Shown here piece by piece: positions 1 to 11,441 of a DNA stretch of 64,000 bases. The DNA comes from Limnomonas spitsbergensis. Taxonomy: Eukaryota; Chlorophyta; Chlorophyceae; Chlamydomonadales. The notes beneath the pieces are model-generated. The model was not told the DNA's origin, made no database searches, and saw nothing but the letters and a program-made list of their open reading frames with translations. The translations under genes and the position numbers were made by a program. Location: positions 1,516,501 to 1,580,500 of the forward strand of contig JAYJMM010000032.1 in the NCBI GenBank assembly GCA_037349105.1, given 5' to 3'. How positions within the stretch are numbered: the first letter of the stretch is position 1; each line of letters begins with the position of its first letter.

Positions 1-3000
1 GTTGGGGGTCCAGAAACAGGCTGGGTTAGGGTCCTGAAACAGGCTGGGTTAGGGTCCAGAAACAGGCTGGGTTAGGGTCCTTAAACAGGCTGGGTTAGGG
101 TCCTGAAACAGGCTGGGTTAGGGTCCAGAAACATGCTGGGTTGGGGTCCAGAAACAGGCTGGGTTAGGGTTTAGAAACAGGCTGGGTTGGGGTCCAGAAA
201 CAGGCTGGGTTAGGGTCCAGAAACAGGCTGGGTTAGGGTTTAGAAACAGGCTGGGGTAGGGTCCAGAAACAGGCTGGGTTAGGGTCCTGAAACAGGCTGG
301 GTTAGGGTCCTGAAACATGATGGGTTAGGGTCTTGAAACAGGCTGGGTTTGGGTCCAGAAACAGGCTGGGTTAGGGTCCAGAAACATGCTGGGTTGGGGT
401 CCAGGAACAGGCTGGGTTAGGGTTTAGAAACAGGCTGGGTTAGGGTCCAGGAACAGGCTGGGTTAGAATCCTGAAACAGGCTGGGTTAGGGTCCAGAAAC
501 AGGCTGGGTTATGGTCCTGAAACAGGCTGGGTTAGGGTCCAGAAACAGGCTGGGTTAGGGTCCAGAAACAGGCTGGGTTTGGGTCCAGAAACAGGCTGGG
601 TTAGGGTCCAGAAACAGGCTGGGTTAGGGTTTAGGAACAGGCTGGGTTAGGGTCCAGGAACAGGCTGGGTCAGGGTCCAGGACCAGGCTGGGTCAGGGTC
701 CAGGAACAGGCTGGGTTAGGGTCCAGAAACATGCTGGGTTTGGGTCCAGGAACATGCTGGGTTAGGGTCCAGAAACAGGCTGGGTTAGGGTCCAGAAACA
801 GGCTGGGTTAGGGTCCAGGAACAGGCTGGGTTAGGGTCCTAAAACAGGCTGGGTTTGGGTCCAGAAACAGGCTGGGTTAGGGTCCTGAAACAGGCTGGGT
901 TAGGGTCCAGAAACAGGCTGGGTTAGGGTCCAGAAACAGGCTGGATTTGGGTCCAGAAACAGGCTGGGTTAGGGTTTAGAAACAGGCTGGGTTTGGGTCC
1001 AGAAACAGGCTGGGTTAGTGTCCTGAAACAGGCTGGGTTAGGGTCCAGAAACAGGCTGGGTTAGGGTCCAGAAACAGGCTGGATTTGGGTCCAGAAACAG
1101 GCTGGGTTAGGGTTTAGAAACAGGCTGGGTTTGGGTCCAGAAACAGGCTGGGTTAGGGTCCAGAAACAGGCTGGGTTAGGGTCCAGAAACAGGCTGGGTT
1201 TGGGTCAAAAAACATGCTGGGTTAGGGCCCGGGAACAGGCTGGGTTAGGGTCCAGAAACATGCTGGGTTAGGGTCCTGAAACAGGCTGGGCTTGGGTCCA
1301 GAAACAGGCTAGATTAGGGTCCAGAAACAGGCTGGGTTATGGTCCTGAAACATGCTGGGTTAGGGTCCAGAAACAGGCTGGGTTAGGGTCCTGAAACAGG
1401 CTGGGTTAGGGTCCAGAAACAGGCTGGGTTAGGGTCCATAAACAGGCTGGGTTAGGGTCCAGAAACAGGCTGGGTTAGGGTCCAGAAACATGCTGGGTTA
1501 GGGTCCATAAACAGGCTGGGTTAGATCCATAAACATGCTGGGTTAGGGTCCAGAAACATGCTGGGTTAGGGTCCAGAAACAGGCTGGGTTTGGGTCCAGA
1601 AACAGGCTGGGTTTGGGTCCAGAAACAGGCTGGGTTTGGGTCCAGAAACAGGCTGGGTTAGGGTCCAGAAACAGGCTGGGTTAGGGTCCAGAAACAGGCT
1701 GGGTTAGGGTCCTGAAACAGGCTGGGTTAGGGTTTAGAAACAGGCTGGGTTAGGGTCCAGAAACAGGCTGGGTTATGGTCCAGAAACAGGCTGGGTTAGG
1801 GTTTAGAAACAGGCTGGGGTAGGGTCCATAAACAGGCTGGGTTAGGGTCCTGAAACAGGCTTGGTTAGGGTCCAGAAACATGCTGGGTTAGGGTCCTGAA
1901 ACAGGCTGGGTTTGGGTCCAGAAACAGGCTGGGTTAGGGTCCAGAAACAGGCTGGGTTAGGGTCCAGAAACATGATGGGTTGGGGGTCCAGAAACAGGCT
2001 GGGTTAGGGTCCTGAAACAGGCTGGGTTAGGGTCCAGAAACAGGCTGGGTTAGGGTCCTTAAACAGGCTGGGTTAGGGTCCTGAAACAGGCTGGGTTAGG
2101 GTCCAGAAACATGCTGGGTTGGGGTCCAGAAACAGGCTGGGTTAGGGTTTAGAAACAGGCTGGGTTGGGGTCCAGTAACAGGCTGGGTTAGGGTCCAGAA
2201 ACAGGCTGGGTTAGGGTTTAGAAACAGGCTGGGGTAGGGTCCAGAAACAGGCTGGGTTAGGGTCCTGAAACAGGCTGGGTTAGGGTCCTGAAACATGATG
2301 GGTTAGGGTCTTGAAACAGGCTGGGTTTGGGTCCAGAAACAGGCTGGGTTAGGGTCCAGAAACATGCTGGGTTGGGGTCCAGGAACAGGCTGGGTTAGGG
2401 TTTAGAAACAGGCTGGGTTAGGGTCCAGAAACAGGCTGGGTTAGGGTCCAGAAACAGGCTGGGTTAGGGTCCAGAAACAGGCTGGGTTAGGGTCCAGAAA
2501 CAGGCTGGGTTAGGGTCCAGAAACAGGCTGGGTTAGGGTCCAGAAACAGGCTGGGTTAGGGTCCAGAAACAGGCTGGGTTAGGGTCCAGAAACAGGCTGG
2601 GTTAGGGTTTAGGAACAGGCTGGGTTAGGGTCCAGGAACAGGCTGGGTTAGGGTCCAGGAACAGGCTGGGTTAGGGTCCAGGAACAGGCTGGGTTAGGGT
2701 CCAGAAACATGCTGGGTTTGGGTCCAGGAACATGCTGGGTTAGGGTCCAGAAACAGGCTGGGTTAGGGTCCAGAAACAGGCTGGGTTAGGGTCCAGGAAC
2801 AGGCTGGGTTAGGGTCCTAAAACAGGCTGGGTTTGGGTCCAGAAACAGGCTGGGTTAGGGTCCTGAAACAGGCTGGGTTAGGGTCCAGAAACAGGCTGGG
2901 TTAGGGTCCAGAAACAGGCTGGATTTGGGTCCAGAAACAGGCTGGGTTAGGGTTTAGAAACAGGCTGGGTTTGGGTCCAGAAACAGGCTGGGTTAGTGTC

Positions 3001-3624
3001 CTGAAACAGGCTGGGTTAGGGTCCAGAAACAGGCTGGGTTAGGGTCCAGAAACAGGCTGGATTTGGGTCCAGAAACAGGCTGGGTTAGGGTTTAGAAACA
3101 GGCTGGGTTTGGGTCCAGAAACAGGCTGGGTTAGGGTCCAGAAACAGGCTGGGTTAGGGTCCAGAAACAGGCTGGGTTTGGGTCAAAAAACATGCTGGGT
3201 TAGGGTCCGGGAACAGGCTGGGTTAGGGTCCAGAAACATGCTGGGTTAGGGTCCTGAAACAGGCTGGGCTTGGGTCCAGAAACAGGCTAGATTAGGGTCC
3301 AGAAACAGGCTGGGTTATGGTCCTGAAACAGGCTGGGTTAGGGTCCAGAAACAGGCTGGGTTAGGGTCCTGAAACAGGCTGGGTTAGGGTCCAGAAACAG
3401 GCTGGGTTAGGGTCCATAAACAGGCTGGGTTAGGGTTTAGAAACAGGCTGGGTTAGGGTCCAGAAACATGCTGGGTTAGGGTCCATAAACAGGCTGGGTT
3501 AGGGTCCATAAACATGCTGGGTTAGGGTCCAGAAACATGCTGGGTTAGGGTCCAGAAACAGGCTGGGTTTGGGTCTAGAAACAGGCTGGGTTTGGGTCCA
3601 GAAACAGGCTGGGTTAGGGTTTCG
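1..3624. repeat. 23-bp satellite with TTAGGG-like core and 1978-bp higher-order repeat
   Basis: The stretch is an uninterrupted head-to-tail array of a 23-bp unit, GGGTTAGGGTCCAGAAACAG plus GCT. Common variants are TCCTGAAAC, TTTAGAAAC and CATGCT. The order of variants repeats: the block starting at 1 reappears at about 1979. The rare variant beginning GGGTCAAAAAAC lies at 1202 and again at 3180, which is 1978 bp or exactly 86 units later. Part of the second block (about 2410-2590) has been homogenised to one variant. The array runs off the left edge and ends where GGGTTAGGGTTTCGG passes into unrelated sequence. Short open frames inside it are periodic artefacts. Confidence 0.97.
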
Positions 3625-4659
3625 GATCAGACAGCAGAAGCTGTGTGCATGCGACTTGTTGCACCCTTGCAACACACTTCAAAGCTCAGGGACATGAATT
3701 GGCTCGGCCAGAGCAGCTGATGGGAGGCCCTCAGAAAAGGGGGTACACCAGACTAAACCTGGCCTTAGCCCTTAACCCTGATCCATCACCCCAACCCCGC
3801 AGGCCTGAGCGCTCCATGCCACATGTGACGGGCGAGCTGCCCACCCTCGAAACTGCGCACCTGCCCCCTCGAGCCTGCTCCTGGGGCAGGTCCCCCGGAT
3901 GACGCTGGACGCGCTCACACCTTGTGATTGACTCATGGCAGAGTCGCGCCTCTCCACTTCCAGCCATGCAGGTATGAACCTGGGAGAAGTGTGAATCCAG
4001 AGCATTGTTTCTTTTAGCCAGCTTCAACTACAATTCAGCTACATCACGGCCTACAGCTGTGGGGGCATGGGACAGCAAGTCCTGCTGCTCAGGCCACCGG
4101 ACATAGGTCGGTCAAGATTGTGGTGGTCTGGAGCCCGCTAAAAGAAACTCTGGTCCAGAGCCCAGGGAGGGGTGTGAACCAAGCGGATTGATTGAAGGGG
4201 CGGGGTCTGCTTGTTGGGGTGCAACAGCTGTCCCGGGAGCTGTAGGGCACGGTGGTCCAAAAATGTGGGTTCTCTGGGTTACGGACCTGACTGGCCGGAA
4301 AGAAATGAAAAAATACCGCCCCCCTCTGCATAGTCACCCATAGTAGGTGATGTGCTCCATTGTTGGATTGAGTGCACATCAGAGCACCGATGGCAAGCTG
4401 CTGAGCGTACTGGGCGGCCATTAGATTTGGCTGATGGGGACCCTATCTTGACTGGTCTACGATCGGTGGCCCAGACAGCATGGCATGCTGTAACCTTACC
4501 CCCATCTGTAAAATAGCTGAATTGAAATGGTTTCAGGAGCGGGTTGGGTTACGGCAGGAATGCATCCTGCAGTCCAGGGCGGGTGTCCGGGCAATGGTAG
4601 TGACCATTTTTTCTTGTTTGGAGAAACGCCCAATATCAAAACGTCCGATGAACCAACCA
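3625..4659. other. Intergenic, no supported gene
   Basis: No splice-bounded coding segment or recognisable domain was seen here. The open frames are short and overlap on both strands. The sequence is moderately GC-rich and non-repetitive. Confidence 0.5.
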
Positions 4660-4955
4660 AAAGCTGCATGGCCGGCGCTACTGGCTGCCTCGCCCGATGC
4701 TGCATGGCTGGCGCTGCTGGCCGCCTTGCCCGATGCTGCATGGCTGGAGCTGCTGGCCACCTTGCCCGAAGCTGCATGGCAAGCGCTGCTGGCCACCTTG
4801 CCGTAAGCTGCATGGCAAGCGCTGCTGGCTGCCTTGCCCAAACTAAAGCAGCATGGCAAGCCTTGCTGGTCGCCTTGCCCGAAACTGCTTGGCTGGCGCT
4901 GTTGGCTGCCTTGCCCGAAGCTGCATGGCAAGCCTTGCTGGCCGTCTTGCTCTGG
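4660..4955. repeat. 36-bp minisatellite (12-residue period)
   Basis: About eight degenerate copies of a 36-bp unit are present, typified by GCTGCATGGCAAGCGCTGCT followed by GGCCACCTTGCCCGAA. Because 36 is divisible by three, several frames stay open. One plus frame reads repeats like AAWLALLAALPD and a minus frame reads Ala/Ser-rich repeats. The copies differ by substitutions and one has a frame-breaking insertion near 4840. It may be a coding minisatellite, but neither strand is favoured by splice or start signals. Confidence 0.85.
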
Positions 4956-5003
4956 TCTGGTGTGCGCACAGAAAGACACACTATGCCATGTAGCCCGGGT
5001 CAG

Positions 5004-5027
5004 GGTTAAGGGTTTAGGGTTGAGCAC
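5004..5027. repeat. Short interstitial telomere-like stretch
   Basis: The stretch reads AGGGTTAAGGGTTTAGGGTT, three degenerate telomere-like words in a row. Similar short runs occur at 26478-26495 and inside the 47-bp repeats near 23480, 25130 and 26090. Confidence 0.5.
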
Positions 5028-5711
5028 TGAGGCGGGCCCTCTGGCCTTGAACCCTTCTGGCTGCTGCACCCTCATCAGTAAAAGTACACATAGTTGGAAG
5101 CGCAAGCCGCCGTAGCGTGTGTGATATTTCTTGTGTTATGTTGGGAATGGCGCGGACGCGGCTTCGGCCCATGCCGCACTGTGTCCAGGACCCTCACGGG
5201 TTACTGTTCTATTTATTTATTTCTAGACTTAACCTTAATGCCCCCGGTTTTCTTGGTGGACGATTCTCGCAGTGGCGGGATCGGCATGGGCAGCGACGGA
5301 CGGATCTAGATCTAGCAATGTGTCCCACGAGCCTGATGCCTCGTATGAGAGGCACAGGGACACTTTTCCCCCCTTATCGATCCAAGCAGGAGGAAGAGAG
5401 GGGACAGCGGTGCCCGGAGGGGTAGGGTGGAGGACGCGGGACATCCGTGGGACAAGCAACAGCGGCGTGTGCAGCTTTGATTTTGGCGACGGAGCTGCAG
5501 ACGTTGGGGCACCCCTTGGCTGTGATGCGGAGGCTGGCAGCGGGGTGGCTGGTTGCTGGCCCATGCCTGCCGCATGGCAAGGCAATGGATGTTTGCAAGG
5601 CGGTTGGGCCGGCTGGATGAGATGTGCTCTGGCAGCCGCCGCGGAAATGCAGGTGATTCGAAAGCACCAGGAGGGGGGGGGGGGGGTGTAGCAGATGAGT
5701 TCAAAATCATT

Positions 5712-5795
5712 GGGGGTGGCTGTATCAGTTATGGGGGTGGCTGTAGCAGCAATGGGGGTGGTTGTAGCAGCAATGGGGGTGGCTGTGGCAGATGA
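5712..5795. repeat. 21-bp minisatellite, four copies
   Basis: Four copies of GGGGGTGGCTGTAGCAGCAA plus T lie head to tail just after a run of G at about 5672-5686. Confidence 0.9.
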
Positions 5796-5836
5796 GTTCA
5801 ACATCTGTGGGGAAGCATACGCTGTTGGGAGTATAA

Positions 5837-5894
5837 CAGGTATGAACACGGAGGTATGAACATGGAGGTATGAAAACGGCGGTATGAATACGGA
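5837..5894. repeat. 14-bp minisatellite, four copies
   Basis: Four copies of GGTATGAACACGGA, each differing by one or two bases, lie in tandem. Confidence 0.9.
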
Positions 5895-7384
5895 GGGGAT
5901 TGCTTGGGTGAAGGGTGACAGCGTGGAGCCCTTAACTTCAAATATCGACCTCAGATTTCAAACTTCAAACCTGAACCCTCATACCCCTCACCTCAGCCCT
6001 CAAAACTTTGATCTCAATCCCTCCCCCACCACTCATCTGGCCCGGCTGGCATGGTTCCGTCTGATGCTGATGATGGCTGCTGCTCATGCTCTTGGTCAAG
6101 CCAGCTGCGTAGGTGACGTTCAGCACAGTGGCGGAGCCGGATGAACTGTGGCCGGATGCCATGCGGGACACATCCTTGGGGCCGGGCCCTGAGGGTGCTG
6201 AGCTGGCGGGGATGCTGATGAGCTACATTATGGACGCTGGGCGGAGTCAGCATGTGTGCGTAGCCATGCTGCTCGGGCTGCTGGCCTTGAGCCGGTTTGA
6301 TCCCAATTGGGCCTTTGGCGGACGCGGGACGGCCTTCCAAAGGGGGGGACCTCCTATTTCAAAAACCAAACACTGATAAGGGCCTTGGCGTGATATCTGG
6401 TATTTGATCAGCATGAGAGGGCAAGAAGAGAGGGAAAGATGAAGTAAAAGGCCCCCCAAATGGGCGGCTTCATTAATCCCCACCCTTGTTTGCGTCCTCG
6501 CAGGTGTTGTGCGTGTGGGTTGCTGTCCTGGCCCTGGTCAGTTGCGTGGTGCTTTCTTGGGTGTCGTGTGAGTGGGTGCAGGCCGGAGTGTGCTTGCGTG
6601 CGGTGTTGCAGCTAGGCTAATACCGACCTGGATCGGGTGCAAGCCAGCTGTGGAAAGTCCAATCCAGAAAAGAGGGAAGGCTCCATGAGCCACAGAAATC
6701 CACAGACTCTGAAACACAGGATTTTCAAACCATACACACCCAGAATTCCCTTGACTCACTTGACTCTCCTAGCTGACTTTTTGCTTGCCGACGTGGCCGA
6801 GCTTCTTTTCAGCATGGCCCAGAGGTGTAACGTCAATATTTTATTAACACGCCCATAATTCAAAAAGCCGCAGAATGAACACATCTTAATCCAAGACCAG
6901 GGTCTCCAAAACACCAGCTGACTCCAACAGAGGACCCCGTGTGGTGTTGAAGCGGGCCAAGGCTGTTTTGGGGCGTGGCTGTGAATCCCCCCCTAGTGTT
7001 GCTACCAATTGGAGCTGGATGCGAGACAGCAGGAGCTAGCGCCCTACCTGATGCTTGAGCGCTTGGAGACAAAGGGGATGCGGCGGGGGGCAAGCAAGCC
7101 CCAAAGCTGGCTATCGTCCTGGCCCTCGGGTATATCTACATCGCCTCTGGAGGGCAGCAGCCTATACCTGGAGGTTGAATTAAAAATGCCAATGGCATTA
7201 CACCTCAGGGCCCTGCTCAAAAAAGGCTCGGCTGCGTGGGCGCCTAACTAAAGAGTTGAGAGGAGAGATGGAAATAAACACAGAAGGGGGCAGGACATAA
7301 GAAAGGAGGAAGAAAGTGGGAAATAAAGTGAAGAGGCAAAACAAAAGGCTGGAAAAACAAAAGACAAAGGAACTTCCAACCTCT
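5895..7384. other. Intergenic, no supported gene
   Basis: Only short overlapping open frames with no recognisable domains were seen. Bases 5930-6020 are CT-rich. No repeat of more than two copies was noticed. Confidence 0.4.
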
Positions 7385-7597
7385 AAAAAAGTCGACGCCT
7401 CGACAATATCTACCACGTCCTCCAAACAGGCTAGGGCATCACACCCAAGCCCGTCCTGGTACAACTCTAAAAAGTCTCTAGCACCGTTCGGAGGTCCTGC
7501 CCATCCCCGCTCTCCAAGTTGATCTTGCACGCTGGGGCATTGGAAACAAGCATGCAGCGCATCCTCACCATGGCCGCTGTCTCTCCTAGCCCAACAT
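7385..7597 (-). pseudogene. LINE 3'-end fragment, copy 1
   Basis: Read on the minus strand, a frame gives GHGEDALHACFQCPSVQ, then GERGWAGPPNGA and DFLELYQDGL. A close relative lies on the plus strand at 21053-21250, where the matching segments are EHVEDALHACFQC, RERGWAGPPNGA and NFLELYQGRL. An E-D-x-x-H-x-x-x-x-C block followed by a short tail resembles the zinc-binding C-terminus of many non-LTR retrotransposon reverse transcriptases. An in-frame TGA just upstream in copy 1 and the lack of any catalytic domain nearby indicate dead fragments. The family assignment is inference; the similarity between the two copies is seen directly. Confidence 0.55.
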
Positions 7598-7691
7598 CAC
7601 ATGCAACACCGTCTGTCACGCTGCTGACCACTGCGCCATCCTCTGGTGTCAGCCATGCCGACGGCACCTAGCCGCAGCCTTAAGATTGTGT

Positions 7692-7710
7692 GCACGCACG
7701 CACGCACGCT
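7692..7710. repeat. ACGC microsatellite
   Basis: Four to five tandem copies of the tetranucleotide ACGC. Confidence 0.8.
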
Positions 7711-8284
7711 CCTTCGGCTGGGGCGGCCCCTGTCATGGGCCGTAGACTGAAACCAGGTGCGGTAGTTGGCCTCATCATCGGTATCCCCCCCCCCGTGTGT
7801 AGTGCTGCATTTGGTAGCTGACCCTCTCAAGCTTGTGTGCCTCCGATTGGGCAACCAGCTTGTGAAGTTTGTGAAGTTTGGCCTAGCTTACATAGAAACC
7901 TGCTCCTCATCTGGCAGTTGGAGAAAGCCATCAATCTGCGCGTGCATGTCCAGCCTCGATGACATCTCTCCATGAGCTGTCGGCCAGGCTGTTAGCCAGC
8001 ATGGCAAGTTTGACACGCAACTGCCCGAGTTGGTTGCCAACATGACCGCAGTCTAGGCGAAGCCGACCTACGCCTCCTGGCATATTTTGCACGTGACGCC
8101 TGATCAAGCGTTCTTGATTGCACCGCGCCAGTCTTGGTTTTTCATATCACTGTCGCCACCAGTATCATCCATCCTCCTATGCTACAATCAATCATCCAAG
8201 TATACCATTGTTAACTGGACCGTGTCTCCAAATTCCGTCTCCATCCATCGACGGCACTCATCCCGTTCAGCTTCGTCTACTCCG

Positions 8285-8371
8285 ATGTCTGACGACCATG
8301 CCACGTGTTGTCCCATATGTTTAGATTCATTCGACGAGGCCGTTCGTCGGCCTCTGAACCTAACGTGCGGT
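8285..8371 (+). CDS. N-terminal part of a RING-finger protein, truncated or split by the 185-bp array
   Basis: An ATG at 8285 opens MSDDHATCCPICLDSFDEAV, followed by RRPLNLTCG. The pattern C-x-x-C, then a Pro-rich turn and L-x-C-G, is the first half of a C3HC4 RING domain, usually followed by H-x-x-C. RING proteins typically act as E3 ubiquitin ligases; that role is family knowledge and is not shown here. The frame then reads GQNRE and stops, because the DNA changes into the 185-bp repeat about ten bases later. The rest of the domain may lie beyond the array if the array sits in an intron, but GTCAAA is a poor donor. Alternatively the gene is broken. The short word ACGTGCGGT at the exon end recurs at 9502 and about 9651, past the array. 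Confidence 0.5.
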
Positions 8372-8380
8372 CAAAACAGA

Positions 8381-9399
8381 GAGTGACTGGCTGGGCTTGG
8401 GGAGCAGCATTATTTGGGCTGGGGTTCACACTAGAGCCTCTTTGCTGCCTTGGCCTCCACACTTGCTGGACTGCAAATATTTCTTTACATCATGGTAGAG
8501 CACAATCATGTGCATCTGCAGGTATGTTCATAATGCCAGGGCTCACTGTAAAGAGTGAAAACCGAGAGTGACTGGCTGGGCTTGGGGAGCAACATTATTT
8601 TGGGCTGGGGTTCACACCAGAGCTGCTTTGCTGCCTTGGCCTCCACACTTGCTGGACTGCAAATATTTATATACATCCTGGTAGAGCACAATCATGTGCA
8701 TCTGCAGGTATGTTCATAATGCCAGGGCTCATTGTAAAGAGTGAAAAGAGAGAGTGACTGGCTGGGCTTGGGGAGCAGCATTATTTTGGGCTGGGGTTCA
8801 CACCAGAGCTTCTTTGCTGCCTTGGCCTCCACACCTGTTGGACTGCAAATATTTCTTTACATCTTGGCAGAGCACAATCATGTGCATCTGCAGGTATGTT
8901 CATAATGCCAGGGCTCACTGTAAAGCGTGAAAACAGAGAGTGGCTGGCTGGGATTGGGGAGCAACATTATTTGGGCTGGGGGTCACACCAGAGCTTCTTT
9001 GCTGCCTTGGCCTCCACACATGTTGGACTGCAAATATTTCTTTACATCTTGGCAGAGCACAATCATGTGCATCTGCAGGTATGTTCATAATGCCAGGGCT
9101 CATTGTAAAGAGTGAAAACAGAGAGTGGCTGGCTGGGATTGGGGAGCAACATTATTTTGGGCACGGGTTCACACCAGAGCTTCTTTGCTGCCTTGGCCTC
9201 CACACTTGCTGGACTGCAAATATTTATTTACATACTGGTAGAGCACAATCATGTGCATCCGCAGGTATGTTCATAATGCCAGGGCTCATTGTAAAGAGTG
9301 AAAACAGAGAGTGACTGGCTGGGATTGGGGAGCAGCATTATTTTGGGCTGGGGTTCGAACCAGAGCTTCTTTGCTGCCTTGGCCTCCACACTTGCTGGG
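8381..9399. repeat. 185-186-bp tandem repeat, five full copies plus one partial
   Basis: Units begin GAGTGACTGGCTGGG at 8381, 8567, 8752, 8938, 9123 and 9309, so spacing alternates 186, 185, 186, 185, 186. Each unit contains CTGCCTTGGCCTCCACAC and ends CAGGGCTCATTGTAAAGAGT. The sixth copy stops after TCCACACTTGCTGG. Copies differ by a few substitutions. Open frames across it are periodic artefacts. Confidence 0.97.
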
Positions 9400-9715
9400 C
9401 CCCATGACCATGCAAAGCCCGCGACGAAGATGCACATGAACACAATGATAGATCTGAGGACTACCCAGATCCGAAACCGAAAAGCGGTACAATTCACCCA
9501 CACGTGCGGTGCACATTTGCTTTGCCTTCCCGGCTTCTCCTTTTATGCCTTTCCCCCTCTCTTCCTTTCAGTTCCTCCTTTACTCCGTTCTGCACAGTTG
9601 GGCGCCCACGCGGCCGAGCTTTGAGCGGGACCAGAGGTGTAACGTTATTGACGTGCGGTGCACCCATACATCATGACACCCTGCCCATATTATCATCAAG
9701 GCCTCAACCTAGGTC

Positions 9716-9962
9716 TTGAGTTCGTTGGTGTCCCCGTATAATATAGCACTTAGTATTCTATTCATTACTAAACCAATAATGACCGATTTCTTGCAATTTT
9801 CTCCATTCGAAATAGGACATTGTGGGTTGCCCTTGGGTCCGAAGGGGCAGATTCAAGGGAGTAATTGTAATTGTTCCAGCATAAGGCGAAATTGGGAATT
9901 AAATGAGAATTCTTGATATTCACCAAGTGACGTGATTTATTCAAGTAAATCAAGTTCCGGCG
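9716..9962. other. AT-rich islet, origin unknown
   Basis: This roughly 250-bp block is clearly more AT-rich than its surroundings and carries no open frame of interest. Organellar origin is possible, but nothing specific was recognised. Confidence 0.3.
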
Positions 9963-11108
9963 CAGGATGCGCACTGATCATGCCGATCATGTTCACTTCA
10001 TCAGTGAGGAGTTTGCATCCCCTTTCGCATGTGTATTGCCACGAGACTTGCGCTCTCGCGCCTACTGGCAAACGGCGCAAGGGCTGCACCAGCAGTGCAC
10101 GCAGCAGTTGCTGCGTAGGGCAAAAAGGAATGAGCAAGACTTAATGTATGCAGGTTTTCACCCCCTTGGGTACACGGGCATTTTTGTTTACCCTTCATAC
10201 CCAATGTTCTTCCTCATTGTTGCCAAAGCCCCATCGGCGGGCCGCCGCCCAAGTGGGACAGAAACTCAGCCACTGGCCCAAGCAGCGAGCATGGGTGGCC
10301 ACACATGAGATGCACCTGGGGGGACGCCGGGGGGCACCCAAGAAGCGAGCGGGGCCACGGCGGCGCGCCTCCCGTCTCCTACGCTACGTTCCCATGCATG
10401 GTCTAAGGTAAAAAGCTTGAGGGGGGGCGTGTCCGACGGCTGGGCGTGTCGGCATCGATGTCATGTACAGCCTCATCACGGGGCAAGACGTATAAGGGCG
10501 TTAGACAGATGACATTTGGGAACCCTGTGCATAATGAACAACCCTAAAAAACATAATGTATGTACAGTCCAGCAACTAGGCGTAGGGCAACAGTCGCCCT
10601 CCACCCACCTCACACATTGCCCAAGTGCGTTTTCGCAGCAGAGATGGCAGCCGCCACGCCGGCCTGCGCTTGCGTCGGAGGCGCGTTGCCAAATGGGAGC
10701 GCAGAGGCGTTGGACACCACGGACGCCTTATGCATTACACATAAAATTCCAGGGCGGGTCAGGCAGTGATGTCCATTTTCAGTTAAGACTCAGTGTGCAC
10801 GATGCAACTGATGCATGGGCAAACTGATGCAGGCTGCAGCAATGCTACGTGCTGCAAGTGAACCTCAACCTAGCCCATGCAACCACAGGATTGGATGTAC
10901 ATTTGAATCAATGGAGCGACCAACGGAAAAGATTGGAAGTATTCTAGTGCAACAAGCGCAGCCTCAATCACCATATGGATGGTGCCTATACACAAGCAAG
11001 TGGCAGTCGTGTTGCCACCAAAAACACATGCCAAAAACACACAAGGGGGGCCAAAACCGCACACGCCACAGACGAGTACCGGGGTAAGTAGGGCCTCAAT
11101 AAGAATCT
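9963..11108. other. Intergenic, no supported gene
   Basis: Overlapping short frames on both strands show no domain or splice pattern. No significant internal repeat was seen. Confidence 0.4.
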
Positions 11109-11441
11109 CTACTCCCACACCTGGCGCAGTTCCCTGGCGCAATTCAGGAGCGCCTCCAGCACATCGCGCAGTTGCGGCAGCATGACGTCATGGATTGCGC
11201 GTCGCAATTCGTCGTAATTAAGCTGAGCGCCGCCGCTGCTCACGCGCAAGCTACCCAGCTTCTCCAGCGACGTGACCACCAGCAGCTCCCAGTCCAACGC
11301 TGGATATGCCTCGTCATCCTTTGTGGGATCGCACACGCTATGCGTGGTGGTGCGCTCCATGATGAGCTTGCCGACCTGCGTGGTGGCGCCGAAGTCGCCG
11401 AGAAACCAGCCGCCATTCTCGCTGATGAACACATTGGGGGC
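11109..11441 (-). CDS. Protein-kinase-domain gene 1, last exon (C-lobe with DFG)
   Basis: This is the terminal exon of the minus-strand kinase gene that continues at 12144. It opens after an acceptor read as CTGCCCCGCAG and gives APNVFISENGGWFLGDFGAT. That supplies the catalytic-loop Asn (N of APNV) and the DFG magnesium-binding motif. An alpha-F-like segment, ALDWELLVVTSLEKLG, follows, and the frame ends in VWE and TAG at 11109-11111. Joined to the upstream exon it restores HCDIK plus APN, a canonical kinase catalytic loop, in frame. The splice is therefore well supported even though it leaves a 702-bp intron (11442-12143). Confidence 0.75.
   Translation of the reverse strand, partial: APNVFISENGGWFLGDFGATTQVGKLIMERTTTHSVCDPTKDDEAYPALDWELLVVTSLEKLGSLRVSSGGAQLNYDELRRAIHDVMLPQLRDVLEALLNCARELRQVWE

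Noticed and set aside
1..3624. A true chromosome end
   Set aside because: The unit is 23 bp with only one telomere-like word. The G-rich strand runs left to right away from the window edge, opposite to what a left telomere would show.
4533..5105. 190-codon minus-strand frame
   Set aside because: Most of it is the 36-bp minisatellite; the flanking residues show no recognisable feature.
9309..9399. tRNA-derived repeat, from GGTTCGAACC (B-box-like) in the last 185-bp copy
   Set aside because: The other copies read GGTTCACACC. The A-box match is poor, the spacing is short and no cloverleaf can be drawn.
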